The translations under genes and the position numbers were made by a program. A DNA stretch of 64,000 nt from SG8-40 sp035528435 (lineage in GTDB: Bacteria; Pseudomonadota; Gammaproteobacteria; Burkholderiales; Eutrophovitaceae). Location: positions 1 to 64,000 of the forward strand of contig DATKYN010000141.1 in the NCBI GenBank assembly GCA_035528435.1. Reading direction: 5' to 3'. Below the pieces are notes generated by a model, which did no database searches, was not told the DNA's origin, and saw only the letters and a program-made list of their open reading frames with translations. Below are positions 35,872-44,794 of this stretch, piece after piece (the stretch's first letter is position 1; each line of letters starts with the position of its first letter).

Positions 35872-36645
35872 ATGGCGCGCATCCTGGCTGTCGCGAATCA
35901 GAAAGGCGGCGTCGGCAAGACGACGACAACCATCAATCTGGCAGCCGGGCTGTCGCAAGCCGGTAAGCGAGTGCTACTGATCGATCTCGATCCTCAGGGT
36001 AATGCGACCATGGGAAGTGGGATCGACAAGCGCGCCTCACATGCCACGGTTTACGAGGTAGTTCTTGGTGAGAGTGATATTCGCAGTGCGCGGATTCACT
36101 GCGAAAACGGCGGATTCGATCTGGTGCCCGCCAATCAGGAACTCGCTGGCGCGGAGATAGAGCTGGTCGGTCTCGATCAGCGTGAAACCAGGCTGAAGAC
36201 AGCGCTTGCCGATGTCGATTCCGAATACGACTATATTCTGATCGATTGTCCGCCGGCTCTGAATCTGTTGACGGTGAACGGCCTGACAGCGGCACAAGCC
36301 GTGATGATACCGATGCAATGCGAGTACTACGCACTCGAGGGGCTCAGTGACCTGGTCCAGACCATCAAGAAAGTACGCAATCATCTCAATCCAACGCTTG
36401 AGATCGAAGGTCTCCTGCGGACCATGTACGACCCGCGCAACACGCTTTCGCAACAAGTCTCGGATCAGTTGAAGAAGCATTTCGGCGACAAGGTGTACCG
36501 GACCATAATTCCGCGCAATGTACGGCTCGCCGAGGCGCCGAGTCACGGTATTCCGGCGATTCACTTCGACAAGCAGTCAAAGGGCGCAATAGCCTATCTG
36601 TCGCTCGCGGACGAAGTTCTGGCGCAACCGCGTCCGACCCATTAA
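35872..36645 (+). CDS. parA: Chromosome partitioning ATPase ParA
   Basis: Walker-type ATPase that moves ParB-parS complexes during origin segregation. The 257-residue protein has the deviant Walker A VANQKGGVGKTTTTINLA with signature lysine, Walker A' LLIDLDPQGNATMGSGI, and Walker B ILIDCPPALNLLTVNGL. Lacking an N-terminal DNA-binding extension, it belongs to the short chromosomal Soj type. parB begins 11 bases downstream. Confidence 0.97.
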   Translation: MARILAVANQKGGVGKTTTTINLAAGLSQAGKRVLLIDLDPQGNATMGSGIDKRASHATVYEVVLGESDIRSARIHCENGGFDLVPANQELAGAEIELVGLDQRETRLKTALADVDSEYDYILIDCPPALNLLTVNGLTAAQAVMIPMQCEYYALEGLSDLVQTIKKVRNHLNPTLEIEGLLRTMYDPRNTLSQQVSDQLKKHFGDKVYRTIIPRNVRLAEAPSHGIPAIHFDKQSKGAIAYLSLADEVLAQPRPTH

Positions 36646-36656
36646 GGACACAGCTG

Positions 36657-37508
36657 ATGGCGAAACTCAAAGGACTTGGACGCGGGCTGGATGCGTTGCT
36701 CGCTGCCGATGAATCAGATACAGAATCGACTGGCGGCGAGCTTCGAACGATTCCAACTGCGCGGCTGCGGCCTGGCCGCTATCAGCCGCGCAGTCGAATG
36801 GACGAAGCGTCGATAGCGGAACTCGCGGAATCGATCCGGTCACAGGGGGTTTTACAGCCGATCCTGGTGCGCTCGGTCAACGAGGGCTACGAAATCATCG
36901 CTGGTGAACGGCGTTGGCGAGCGGCGCAGTCTGCGGGGCTCAAGGAAGTGCCGGTAGTCGTGCGTGAAGTTGATGACAACGCGGCACTGGCGATGGCGCT
37001 GATAGAGAATATCCAGCGGGAAAACCTAAATCCGCTGGAAGAAGCGGTCGGCATTCAGCGCCTGATCGACGAGTTCGCGATGACTCATGAAACGGCGGGA
37101 CAGGCTGTTGGGCGATCGCGTAGCGCTGTTAGCAATCTGCTGCGCCTGTTGTCATTGCAGCAGCCGGTTCAGGCCTTGTTGATGGACGGCAATATCGATA
37201 TGGGTCACGCGCGGGCACTGCTGGCGGCACCAGCGTCGCGGCAGATCGAGCTCGCACAGCGCATCGTCGCTTTGGGGCTGTCGGTACGTGAAACCGAGCA
37301 GCTGGTGACGCAAAAAGTGCCTGCCGTGAAACGACCATCGAAAGCGGCGAGCAAGGACCGCGACATCGCGGCGCTCGAAGAATCGCTGTCCGAGCGGCTC
37401 GGAGCGGCGGTGTCAATTCGGCATCGCAAAAGCGGCAGCGGAATATTGTCGATTGATTACACCGACCTTGACCAGCTGGACACGATTCTGGCGCGCCTCA
37501 GAGCTTGA
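36657..37508 (+). CDS. parB: Chromosome partitioning protein ParB
   Basis: CTPase clamp that binds parS and spreads on DNA. The 283 residues start MAKLKGLGRGLDALLA; the CTP-binding domain includes LRPGRYQPRSRMDEASIAELAESI, GVLQPILVR and the GERRWRAAQSAGL box; a helix-turn-helix (MTHETAGQAVGRSRSAVSNLLRLL) reads parS; the C-terminal dimerisation segment ends with SGSGILSIDYTDLDQLDTIL. Two parS sites lie 3.4 kb upstream. Confidence 0.97.
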   Translation: MAKLKGLGRGLDALLAADESDTESTGGELRTIPTARLRPGRYQPRSRMDEASIAELAESIRSQGVLQPILVRSVNEGYEIIAGERRWRAAQSAGLKEVPVVVREVDDNAALAMALIENIQRENLNPLEEAVGIQRLIDEFAMTHETAGQAVGRSRSAVSNLLRLLSLQQPVQALLMDGNIDMGHARALLAAPASRQIELAQRIVALGLSVRETEQLVTQKVPAVKRPSKAASKDRDIAALEESLSERLGAAVSIRHRKSGSGILSIDYTDLDQLDTILARLRA

Positions 37509-37538
37509 CGGCCGGGCCCCCGGATGTGGTCAGACGCG

Positions 37539-37567
37539 TTGACAGTATTGCGATAAGCCAATAACAT
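37539..37567 (+). promoter_or_regulatory. Candidate sigma-70 promoter of the atp operon
   Basis: Perfect -35 TTGACA (37539-37544), 17-base spacer, and TAACAT (37562-37567, 4 of 6 matches to the -10 consensus), ending 38 bases before the atpI start codon in the parB-atpI gap. Confidence 0.6.
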
Positions 37568-37605
37568 CTCGGCCTTTTTGTGGTTATGCTGCAGCCGCAC
37601 AAGGA

Positions 37606-37995
37606 GTGGAGAGCCATTTCACCGGGCCGAAATCCATGACCCGCGGGCTGCTCGCGGTGCTTGGGTTGCAGTTGCTGGTGTTGGGTGTGGTCGTGTCGGG
37701 TTTCTTGCTGGTTTCAGGCCTTGCAGCCGCGAAGTCAGCGGCGCTCGGCGGCGCGATCGCGATAGTTCCGGGAGCGTTTTACGCTTGGCGACTGATCGCT
37801 TCCCGAAAAGCGCCTCATGAGCGGATGTTGCGGGTTCACGTTGGTGCCGAAGCAGGGAAGCTGACACTGACGTTCGTAATGTTTGCCGCGACGTTTGTCT
37901 GGATCAGGGATGTTTCTGTAATACCGTTGTTTGCCGCATATATCGCCATCTTGATGGCGTATTGGCTTGCACTGATTGTGTTTAAACGAATTTAA
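37606..37995 (+). CDS. atpI: ATP synthase subunit I
   Basis: Small membrane protein that helps assemble the c-ring of F1Fo ATP synthase. Four hydrophobic segments are visible, starting LLAVLGLQLLVLGVVVSGFLLV and ending PLFAAYIAILMAYWLALIVF, with the family's basic and acidic residues (HVGAEAGKLTLTFVMF). The start is GTG 37606, giving 129 residues; an ATG at 37636 would give 119 and cannot be excluded. First gene of the atp operon; atpB follows after 13 bases. Confidence 0.85.
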   Translation: MESHFTGPKSMTRGLLAVLGLQLLVLGVVVSGFLLVSGLAAAKSAALGGAIAIVPGAFYAWRLIASRKAPHERMLRVHVGAEAGKLTLTFVMFAATFVWIRDVSVIPLFAAYIAILMAYWLALIVFKRI

Positions 37996-38008
37996 GAGAA
38001 AAACAAGC

Positions 38009-38797
38009 ATGGCCACTTCGGGCGCGCCAACTTCGAGCGAATACATTGTTCACCACCTCACCAACCTGACTGTTGGTGAAGGGTTCTGGACGCTACACCT
38101 CGACACGCTGATCGTATCCGGACTTCTGGGTCTGTTGGTCTTCGGCTTCATGGCTGCGCTGGCACGAAAGGCCAGCAGCGGAGTCCCGTCCGGTTGGCAG
38201 AACTTCGTCGAGATGGTCGTGTCGATGGTAGATACCCAGGTCCGGGACACCTTCCACGCGAAAAGCAATCTTGTAACGCCGCTGGCAATCACCATATTTG
38301 TATGGGTATTCGTGATGAATGCCATGGATCTGATCCCGGTTGACTTTATTCCGATGACCGCAGAAGCCGCAGGCGTGCCCTACCTGAAGATCGTGCCCAC
38401 CACTGATCCGAATCTGACGTTCGCAATGTCGCTGACGGTTTTCGTCATCATGCTCGGCTTCAATTTCAAGTTCAAAGGCGTTGGCGGTTTTCTGCACGAG
38501 GCATTGACGGTTCCCTTTGGGAAATATCTTTTCCCGGTCAATCTTCTCTTCCGGATCATCGAGGATATCGCCAAGCCGGTCTCACTTGCTCTGCGACTTT
38601 TTGGAAACATGTACGCTGGCGAGATGGTTTTCATATTGCTCGCAGTCTGGGCTGGAGCCAGTTTCTTCTGGGCGCCACTCGCTGCAACACTCAGTCTTGG
38701 CTGGGCTCTGTTTCACATTCTGATTATTACCCTGCAGGCTTTTGTGTTCATGATGCTCACCGTCGTGTACATGAGCATGGCTGCTGAACACCACTGA
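38009..38797 (+). CDS. atpB: F0F1 ATP synthase subunit a
   Basis: Stator subunit of Fo that forms the proton half-channels. Start at ATG 38009 (MATSGAPTSSEYIVHHLTNL), 262 residues; a longer frame from 37976 overlaps atpI and is unlikely. Multiple membrane helices are present, with the essential arginine in SLALRLFGNMYAGEMVFILL and the C-terminal helix residue region LQAFVFMMLTVVYMSMA. Order atpI-B-E-F-H-A-G-D-C is complete. Confidence 0.96.
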   Translation: MATSGAPTSSEYIVHHLTNLTVGEGFWTLHLDTLIVSGLLGLLVFGFMAALARKASSGVPSGWQNFVEMVVSMVDTQVRDTFHAKSNLVTPLAITIFVWVFVMNAMDLIPVDFIPMTAEAAGVPYLKIVPTTDPNLTFAMSLTVFVIMLGFNFKFKGVGGFLHEALTVPFGKYLFPVNLLFRIIEDIAKPVSLALRLFGNMYAGEMVFILLAVWAGASFFWAPLAATLSLGWALFHILIITLQAFVFMMLTVVYMSMAAEHH

Positions 38798-38843
38798 TTT
38801 TTTTCACGTTAACGATCACAACTACTGTACTTAGGAGAAAAAG

Positions 38844-39107
38844 ATGGAACTCGCATCCGTATTGGGAATGACGGCAATCGCGGTCGCGCTGTTGATTGGA
38901 ATGGGCGCACTCGGAACAGCAATCGGTTTCGGTATCCTCGGTGGACGTTTTCTCGAAGGTGCCGCGCGCCAGCCCGAGATGATTCCGACCCTGCAGGTCA
39001 AGATGTTTATCGTTGCGGGTCTGCTGGATGCCGTCACCATGATCGGTGTTGGTATCGCGCTTTATCTGCTGTTTGCGAACCCTTTCATTGCCATCGTCGG
39101 CGGTTGA
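38844..39107 (+). CDS. atpE: F0F1 ATP synthase subunit c
   Basis: Proteolipid forming the rotor ring. The 87 residues make two helices joined by the polar loop ARQPE. The ion-carrying carboxylate is Asp62 in VAGLLDAVTMIGVG, and the first helix has glycine-rich GMGALGTAIGFGILGG. The residues around Asp62 lack the Na+-binding pattern, so protons are the likely coupling ion. A good SD (taggag) precedes the ATG. Confidence 0.97.
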   Translation: MELASVLGMTAIAVALLIGMGALGTAIGFGILGGRFLEGAARQPEMIPTLQVKMFIVAGLLDAVTMIGVGIALYLLFANPFIAIVGG

Positions 39108-39141
39108 AAACGAATCCGTTTCATAAGCGCGGGAGGCTAGC

Positions 39142-39615
39142 GTGAATATCAACGCAACACTATTTGGCCAGGCGCTGTGGTTTGGTGTCTTCATCTGGTT
39201 GACGATGAAGTACATCTGGCCGCCGCTACAAAAAGCGATGAAGGATCGGGAAAAGCAGATCGCGGAAGGTCTGGCGGCTTCCGAAAAAGGCAAGCAGGAG
39301 CTGGAGCAGGCCGCCCAGCGCGTCACAGAGGAATTACACAAGGCGCGCGATCAGGCAAGTGAAATTCTGGCTCAGGCGGAAAAGCGTGGCGGCGAACTGG
39401 TCGAGGAAGCTAAGGCCAATGCCAGAGCCGAAGGCGAGCGTATTGTCACGGCCGCAAAAGCGGAGATCGAACAGGAAGTCAATCGTGCCAGAGAGCAGCT
39501 CAGGGCGCAGGTCTCGGTTCTTGCTGTGACCGGCGCAGAGAAAATTCTCAAGCGGGAAATTGACGCACAGGCACACGCCCAGCTGTTGCAGGGCCTGGAA
39601 ACCGAGCTCAGGTAG
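39142..39615 (+). CDS. atpF: F0F1 ATP synthase subunit b
   Basis: Peripheral stalk subunit, 157 residues starting at GTG 39142 with (M)NINATLFGQALWFGVFIWLTMKYIWPPL, a single membrane helix typical of subunit b. The remainder is a long charged coiled coil (EKGKQELEQAAQRVTEELHK and onward) with no Pro, as required for the dimeric stalk. Six bases separate it from atpH. Confidence 0.96.
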   Translation: MNINATLFGQALWFGVFIWLTMKYIWPPLQKAMKDREKQIAEGLAASEKGKQELEQAAQRVTEELHKARDQASEILAQAEKRGGELVEEAKANARAEGERIVTAAKAEIEQEVNRAREQLRAQVSVLAVTGAEKILKREIDAQAHAQLLQGLETELR

Positions 39616-39621
39616 AACCCG

Positions 39622-40158
39622 ATGGCCGAACTCGCAACTATTGCCAGGCCGTATGCAGAGGCAGCTTTCGCGCTTGCCAAACAACGCGGCGAACTCGACT
39701 CTTGGTCCGGGATGCTTGCGCTGCTCGTCAACGTTTACCAGGACACGCAGTTCCAGGCGGCGATCGCCGGACCCACGGTCACTGGTGGCGACGTCGAGAA
39801 CCTGATGCTTACGATCTGTGGCGAAAATATTGACGCGCAGGCGCGCAATCTTGTCCAGCTGCTCATGCGAAATGGGCGTTTGTCCGTACTTGCGGAAATC
39901 CAGACGCTTTATGAACACCTCAAGTCGGATGACGAGGGCGTGATTGAAGCAAGCATCGCCTCTGCTTACCCGCTGCAAGACCAGCAACTTGAGCAAATCG
40001 TCAACATTCTGGCGAAGCGTTTCAACAAGAAAATAAGCCCGACTGTCGGTGTGGATTCTGAATTGATTGGTGGAATCAAGGTACAGGTCGGCGACAAGGT
40101 TTGGGATGCCTCGGTGCGTGGCCGGTTACAGGAAATGGCCACCACCCTTACGAAATAG
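39622..40158 (+). CDS. atpH: F0F1 ATP synthase subunit delta
   Basis: Connects F1 to the peripheral stalk. The 178 residues open MAELATIARPYAEAAFALAK, the conserved delta N-terminus, and include the C-terminal signature region VDSELIGGIKVQVGDKVWDASVRGRLQEM. In E. coli the order b-delta-alpha is the same. atpA follows after 12 bases. Confidence 0.96.
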   Translation: MAELATIARPYAEAAFALAKQRGELDSWSGMLALLVNVYQDTQFQAAIAGPTVTGGDVENLMLTICGENIDAQARNLVQLLMRNGRLSVLAEIQTLYEHLKSDDEGVIEASIASAYPLQDQQLEQIVNILAKRFNKKISPTVGVDSELIGGIKVQVGDKVWDASVRGRLQEMATTLTK

Positions 40159-40170
40159 GAGCATTGATCT

Positions 40171-41718
40171 ATGCAGTTGAACCCATCCGAGATCAGCGAG
40201 CTGATCAAGACCAAGATCGAAAGTCTTGCCCCTGTGTCCGAAGCACGTACCCAGGGCACCGTAGTATCAGTCACCGATGGTATCTGTCGAATCCACGGAC
40301 TGTCAGACGTGATGCAGGGCGAAATGCTCGAATTCCCTGGCAACACCTTTGGCCTTGCGCTGAACCTCGAGCGAGACTCCGTCGGCTCAGTGGTGCTGGG
40401 CGATTACACCCACATCACCGAAGGTGACATCGTCAAGTGTACGGGCCGGATTCTGGCCGTACCTGTCGGGCCCGAACTGATTGGTCGTGTCGTTGACGCG
40501 CTTGGTCAGCCGATTGATGGCAAGGGCCCGATCAATGCAAAAGAGACCGACGTTATTGAGAAAGTCGCGCCGGGTGTCATCTGGCGTCAGTCGGTGTCTC
40601 AACCGGTTCAGACCGGTCTGAAATCAATTGACGCAATGGTGCCGGTTGGTCGTGGCCAGCGGGAACTGATCATTGGCGACCGCCAGACGGGGAAGACGGC
40701 CGTAGCGGTCGACACCATCATTAACCAGAAGGGCAAGGACCTGTTCTGTGTCTATGTCGCCATTGGTCAGAAGGCATCAACCGTGGCGAATGTGGTGCGC
40801 AAACTCGAAGAATACGGTGCGATGGATTACACCATTGTCGTTGCTGCAACGGCATCCGAGTCAGCGGCGATGCAATATATTGCTGCCTATTCTGGTTGCA
40901 CCATGGGAGAGTACTTCCGCGATCGGGGCGAGGACGCCCTCATCATCTATGATGATTTGACCAAACAAGCTTGGGCTTATCGCCAGATCTCGCTGCTGCT
41001 GCGTCGGCCTCCGGGTCGAGAGGCCTACCCGGGGGACGTGTTTTATCTGCATTCGCGTCTGCTTGAGCGGGCAGCCCGTGTTTCGCCGGCCTGGGTCGAG
41101 AAGCACACCAACGGCGCAGTCAAAGGCAAGACAGGCTCACTGACGGCGTTGCCGATCATTGAAACCCAGGCAGGTGACGTGTCTGCCTTCGTTCCGACCA
41201 ATGTCATTTCGATTACCGATGGACAGATCTTCCTGGAGACAGATTTGTTTAATGCTGGTATTCGACCTGCGATTAACGCGGGTGTGTCGGTGTCCCGGGT
41301 CGGTGGCGCAGCCCAGACCAAAATCATGAAACGCAAGGACACAGGCGGCGGTGTTCGTCTGGCACTGGCGCAGTATCGTGAACTCGCTGCATTTGCACAG
41401 TTCGCGTCCGACCTCGACGAAGCCACTCGCAAGCAGCTCGAGCGTGGCCGGATGGTCACCGAGTTGATGAAGCAGCCGCAATACCAGCCGTTGGAAGTCT
41501 GGGAGATGGCTATCACGCTTTTCGCAGTTAACAATGACGTGTTCGATGACATTGAAGTGAACAAGGCGCTGGCGGCGGAAAAATCAATGCGTGACTATGT
41601 CAAGAGCAAGTACGCAGACCTGATCAAGCGCATCGACGAAGAGCAGAATCTCAGCAAGGACGACGAGAAAGCGCTCAAGGAAGCGATTACCGACTGGAAG
41701 GCGAACGGTAGCTATTAA
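40171..41718 (+). CDS. atpA: F0F1 ATP synthase subunit alpha
   Basis: Non-catalytic nucleotide-binding subunit of F1, 515 residues. It starts MQLNPSEISELIKTKIESL, has the beta-barrel domain, Walker A GDRQTGKTAVAVDTI, the Walker B region LIIYDDLTKQAWAYRQISLLLRRPPGREAYPGDVFYLHSRLLERAA and the arginine-finger segment (VSVSRVGGAAQTK). No insertion or truncation is apparent. Confidence 0.98.
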   Translation: MQLNPSEISELIKTKIESLAPVSEARTQGTVVSVTDGICRIHGLSDVMQGEMLEFPGNTFGLALNLERDSVGSVVLGDYTHITEGDIVKCTGRILAVPVGPELIGRVVDALGQPIDGKGPINAKETDVIEKVAPGVIWRQSVSQPVQTGLKSIDAMVPVGRGQRELIIGDRQTGKTAVAVDTIINQKGKDLFCVYVAIGQKASTVANVVRKLEEYGAMDYTIVVAATASESAAMQYIAAYSGCTMGEYFRDRGEDALIIYDDLTKQAWAYRQISLLLRRPPGREAYPGDVFYLHSRLLERAARVSPAWVEKHTNGAVKGKTGSLTALPIIETQAGDVSAFVPTNVISITDGQIFLETDLFNAGIRPAINAGVSVSRVGGAAQTKIMKRKDTGGGVRLALAQYRELAAFAQFASDLDEATRKQLERGRMVTELMKQPQYQPLEVWEMAITLFAVNNDVFDDIEVNKALAAEKSMRDYVKSKYADLIKRIDEEQNLSKDDEKALKEAITDWKANGSY

Positions 41719-41770
41719 TTGTCCCCGATACGATTGACCATTCGGCGAAACCGAGGTCTAGAGGCGAACA

Positions 41771-42634
41771 ATGCCAGGCACTAAGGAAATACGAACCAAG
41801 ATCAAGAGTGTTCAGAACACTCGCAAGATCACCAAGGCAATGGAGATGGTTGCCGCGTCGAAGATGCGAAAGGCGCAGGAACGCATGCGTGCGGCCCGGC
41901 CATACGCCGAGAAAATCCGCAACGTGGCAGCGCATATTTCACATGCCAATCCGGAGTATCGCCATCCGTTCCTGGTGGAACGTGACACCGTACAACGTGT
42001 GGGCATGATTATCGTGACCACGGATAAAGGCCTGTGCGGCGGACTTAATACCAACGTATTGCGTATGGCGTTGGGACAGTACAAGCAGTGGCAGGAAGAA
42101 GGCGAAGAAGTCGATGTTTGTTGCATCGGTGGCAAAGGCCTTGGTTTCATGCAACGTCTTGGCGCCAATATTATCTCCGAGGTGAGTGGACTGGGCGACC
42201 GGCCGCGTCTCGAACAGATCATCGGCGCGCTCAAAATCATGCTCGACGGATATATGTCGGATCGATTCGATCGCGTAGTGTTGTTTTATACAAAGTTTGT
42301 CAACACCATGAAACAGGAACCAATGATGGAACAATTGCTGCCCATCAGCGGCGATCGTCTCGCCGCACCCGAGGGTTCCTGGGATTACATTTACGAGCCC
42401 GAGGCCAAGAGCGTGCTTGAGCAGGTCTTGACCCGCTATATCGAGGCGGTAATTTTCCAGTCGGTTGCCGAAAACATGTCTTCTGAGCAATCAGCCCGCA
42501 TGGTGGCAATGAAATCGGCTTCCGACAACGCGGGGACCCTGATTGATGAACTGACCCTGATTTACAACAAGTCGCGTCAGGCCTCCATTACCAAAGAGCT
42601 GGCTGAAATCGTCGGCGGCGCAGCCGCAGTCTGA
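41771..42634 (+). CDS. atpG: F0F1 ATP synthase subunit gamma
   Basis: Central rotor shaft, 287 residues. N- and C-terminal helices forming the shaft are recognisable: MPGTKEIRTKIKSVQNTRKITKAMEMVAASKMRKAQ and ARMVAMKSASDNAGTLIDELTLIYNKSRQASITKELAEIVGGAAAV. The middle contains the Rossmann-like domain (IIVTTDKGLCGGLN). Located between alpha and beta as usual. Confidence 0.97.
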   Translation: MPGTKEIRTKIKSVQNTRKITKAMEMVAASKMRKAQERMRAARPYAEKIRNVAAHISHANPEYRHPFLVERDTVQRVGMIIVTTDKGLCGGLNTNVLRMALGQYKQWQEEGEEVDVCCIGGKGLGFMQRLGANIISEVSGLGDRPRLEQIIGALKIMLDGYMSDRFDRVVLFYTKFVNTMKQEPMMEQLLPISGDRLAAPEGSWDYIYEPEAKSVLEQVLTRYIEAVIFQSVAENMSSEQSARMVAMKSASDNAGTLIDELTLIYNKSRQASITKELAEIVGGAAAV

Positions 42635-42692
42635 TCCGCCTTGATTGAATACACAGACACCAAATAACTGACTTGAACGGATAGATATAGCC

Positions 42693-44126
42693 ATGTCACA
42701 AGCAACCGGAAAAATCGTCCAGTGCATCGGCGCTGTGGTCGACATTGAATTTCCACGCGAGAATATGCCTCACGTTTATGACGCGCTCACGCTGGTAGAG
42801 GATGGCAGAGAAGGCGGTCTGGCAGAAGCTGGCCTGACTTTCGAGGTGGAGCAGCAACTCGGCGACGGTGTCGTACGCTGTATTGCGATGGGCTCCTCCG
42901 ATGGCCTGCGTCGAGGCATGGAGGTCGCTTCGACCGGTGCACCGATCTCGGTTCCAGTCGGCCATGGCACGCTGGGCCGCATCATGGACGTTCTGGGGCG
43001 GCCGATTGACGAAGCCGGACCGATCGAAACGGAAGAAAGGCGAGCGATTCATCAGGCTGCCCCGGCGTTTGCCGATTTGTCGCCGTCGGTTGACCTGCTC
43101 GAAACCGGTATCAAGGTTATCGACCTGATCTGCCCGTTTGCCAAAGGCGGCAAGATTGGCCTGTTTGGTGGTGCCGGAGTTGGCAAGACCGTAAACATGC
43201 TGGAGTTGATCAACAACATTGCAAAGCAGCACTCGGGACTGTCGGTGTTCGCCGGCGTCGGGGAGCGTACCCGCGAAGGTAACGACTTCTATCACGAAAT
43301 GTCGGAAGCCGGCGTCATCAAGCTCGACAACATTGGCGAGTCCAAAGTGGCAATGGTATTCGGTCAGATGAACGAGCCTCCGGGTAACCGCCTGCGTGTG
43401 GCCTTGTCCGGACTGACCATGGCGGAAAAATTCCGTGACGAGGGCCGTGACATTCTCTTCTTCGTCGACAACATCTATCGTTTCACGCTGGCTGGAACAG
43501 AGGTGTCCGCACTGCTCGGCCGTATGCCATCGGCGGTGGGGTATCAGCCGACGCTGGCTGAGGAAATGGGTAAATTGCAGGAGCGCATCGTTTCAACCAA
43601 GGTTGGATCGATCACGTCGATTCAGGCCGTGTACGTGCCTGCCGACGATTTGACCGACCCGTCACCGGCAACGACTTTCGGCCACCTTGACGCAACCGTG
43701 GTGTTGAGCCGTGACATTGCATCCCTGGGTATTTACCCCGCGGTCGATCCGCTCGATTCCACTTCGCGCCAGGTCGATCCCAACGTTATTGGTGAAGAGC
43801 ACTACGGCACCACGCGTGCGGTACAGGCCACGCTGCAGCGTTACAAGGAGCTGCGCGATATTATCGCAATTCTCGGTATGGATGAGTTGTCACCCGATGA
43901 CAAACTCGCTGTGTCCCGGGCGCGGAAAATCCAGCGTTTTCTTTCGCAGCCGTTCCACGTGGCCGAAGTGTTTACCGGATCACCCGGCAAATTCGTGTCA
44001 CTGAAAGACACCATTCGCGGATTCAAGATGATCGTTAACGGTGAGTGCGATCAGCTGCCAGAGCAGGCGTTCTACATGGTTGGTGGCATTGAGGAAGCGT
44101 TCGAGAAAGCGAAGACGCTGCAGTAA
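42693..44126 (+). CDS. atpD: F0F1 ATP synthase subunit beta
   Basis: Catalytic subunit, 477 residues. Walker A GGAGVGKTVNMLELI, the catalytic glutamate region GVGERTREGNDFYHEM, and Walker B DILFFVDNIYRFTLAGTEVSALLGRMPSAVGYQPTLAEEMG are complete, with the ATP synthase signature PAVDPLDSTS. Starts with ATG 42693, 58 bases after atpG. Confidence 0.98.
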   Translation: MSQATGKIVQCIGAVVDIEFPRENMPHVYDALTLVEDGREGGLAEAGLTFEVEQQLGDGVVRCIAMGSSDGLRRGMEVASTGAPISVPVGHGTLGRIMDVLGRPIDEAGPIETEERRAIHQAAPAFADLSPSVDLLETGIKVIDLICPFAKGGKIGLFGGAGVGKTVNMLELINNIAKQHSGLSVFAGVGERTREGNDFYHEMSEAGVIKLDNIGESKVAMVFGQMNEPPGNRLRVALSGLTMAEKFRDEGRDILFFVDNIYRFTLAGTEVSALLGRMPSAVGYQPTLAEEMGKLQERIVSTKVGSITSIQAVYVPADDLTDPSPATTFGHLDATVVLSRDIASLGIYPAVDPLDSTSRQVDPNVIGEEHYGTTRAVQATLQRYKELRDIIAILGMDELSPDDKLAVSRARKIQRFLSQPFHVAEVFTGSPGKFVSLKDTIRGFKMIVNGECDQLPEQAFYMVGGIEEAFEKAKTLQ

Positions 44127-44181
44127 CGTACGGCAGAGGCGGGACCGGTAACCAGATGAAAGCGCATTTTTCGAGGGACTG

Positions 44182-44601
44182 ATGGCAAATACGATACAGG
44201 TAGAAGTAGTAAGCGCCGAAGAGTCGGTTTACTCGGGTGAAGCGTCTTTTGTCGTCCTCCCCGGCGAATCCGGCGAACTCGGAATCTATCCCCGCCATAC
44301 GCCTCTGATCACGCGTATCAAACCCGGTGCCATTCGCATCCAGCCCAGCGGCGGCGGTGAAGAGCAGCTGATCTTTGTTGCCGGAGGTATCCTCGAAGTC
44401 CAGCCTGCGATGGTGACCGTGCTTGCAGACACCGCGATTCGAGGACACGACCTGGACGAGGCAAAGGCGCTGGAAGCCAAACAGCGAGCCGAAGAAGCAC
44501 TCCGCAGTGCCACCGACAAGCAGGAAATCGCTGTCGTGGAGGGCGAACTAGCAATGTTGGCAGCTCAACTCGCCGCGATTCGCAAGCTACGCAGACACTA
44601 G
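44182..44601 (+). CDS. atpC: F0F1 ATP synthase subunit epsilon
   Basis: Regulatory rotor subunit, 139 residues. The beta-sandwich domain is recognisable from IQVEVVSAEESVYSGEASFVVLPGESGELGIYPRHTPLITRI, and the C-terminal helices (DLDEAKALEAKQRAEEAL onward) can in this family inhibit ATP hydrolysis. Last gene of the operon; a strong terminator follows. The glmU/glmS genes that often follow atpC in gammaproteobacteria are not here. Confidence 0.96.
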   Translation: MANTIQVEVVSAEESVYSGEASFVVLPGESGELGIYPRHTPLITRIKPGAIRIQPSGGGEEQLIFVAGGILEVQPAMVTVLADTAIRGHDLDEAKALEAKQRAEEALRSATDKQEIAVVEGELAMLAAQLAAIRKLRRH

Positions 44602-44653
44602 CGCGCATTCCTCAACGCTACATCGGCGCGGCACCTCACAGGCGCCGGTTCTG

Positions 44654-44685
44654 AAAAAGAGCAGCAATCACGCTGCTCTTTTTTT
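44654..44685 (+). terminator. Intrinsic terminator of the atp operon
   Basis: AAAAAGAGCAGC (44654-44665) and GCTGCTCTTTTTT (from 44672) form a perfect 12-base-pair stem with the 6-base loop aatcac, running straight into a T tract. The A-rich 5' arm also makes it usable on the opposite strand. Confidence 0.93.
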
Positions 44686-44794
44686 GTTTCTGTGTATCCG
44701 TCACAATTGGAAAGCTGTGATATTGCCGGACGTCGGCACCGGGTACTCTGCTTTGATGACTTACCCGGAAGCAAATGCGTTTACTGAGGCCATT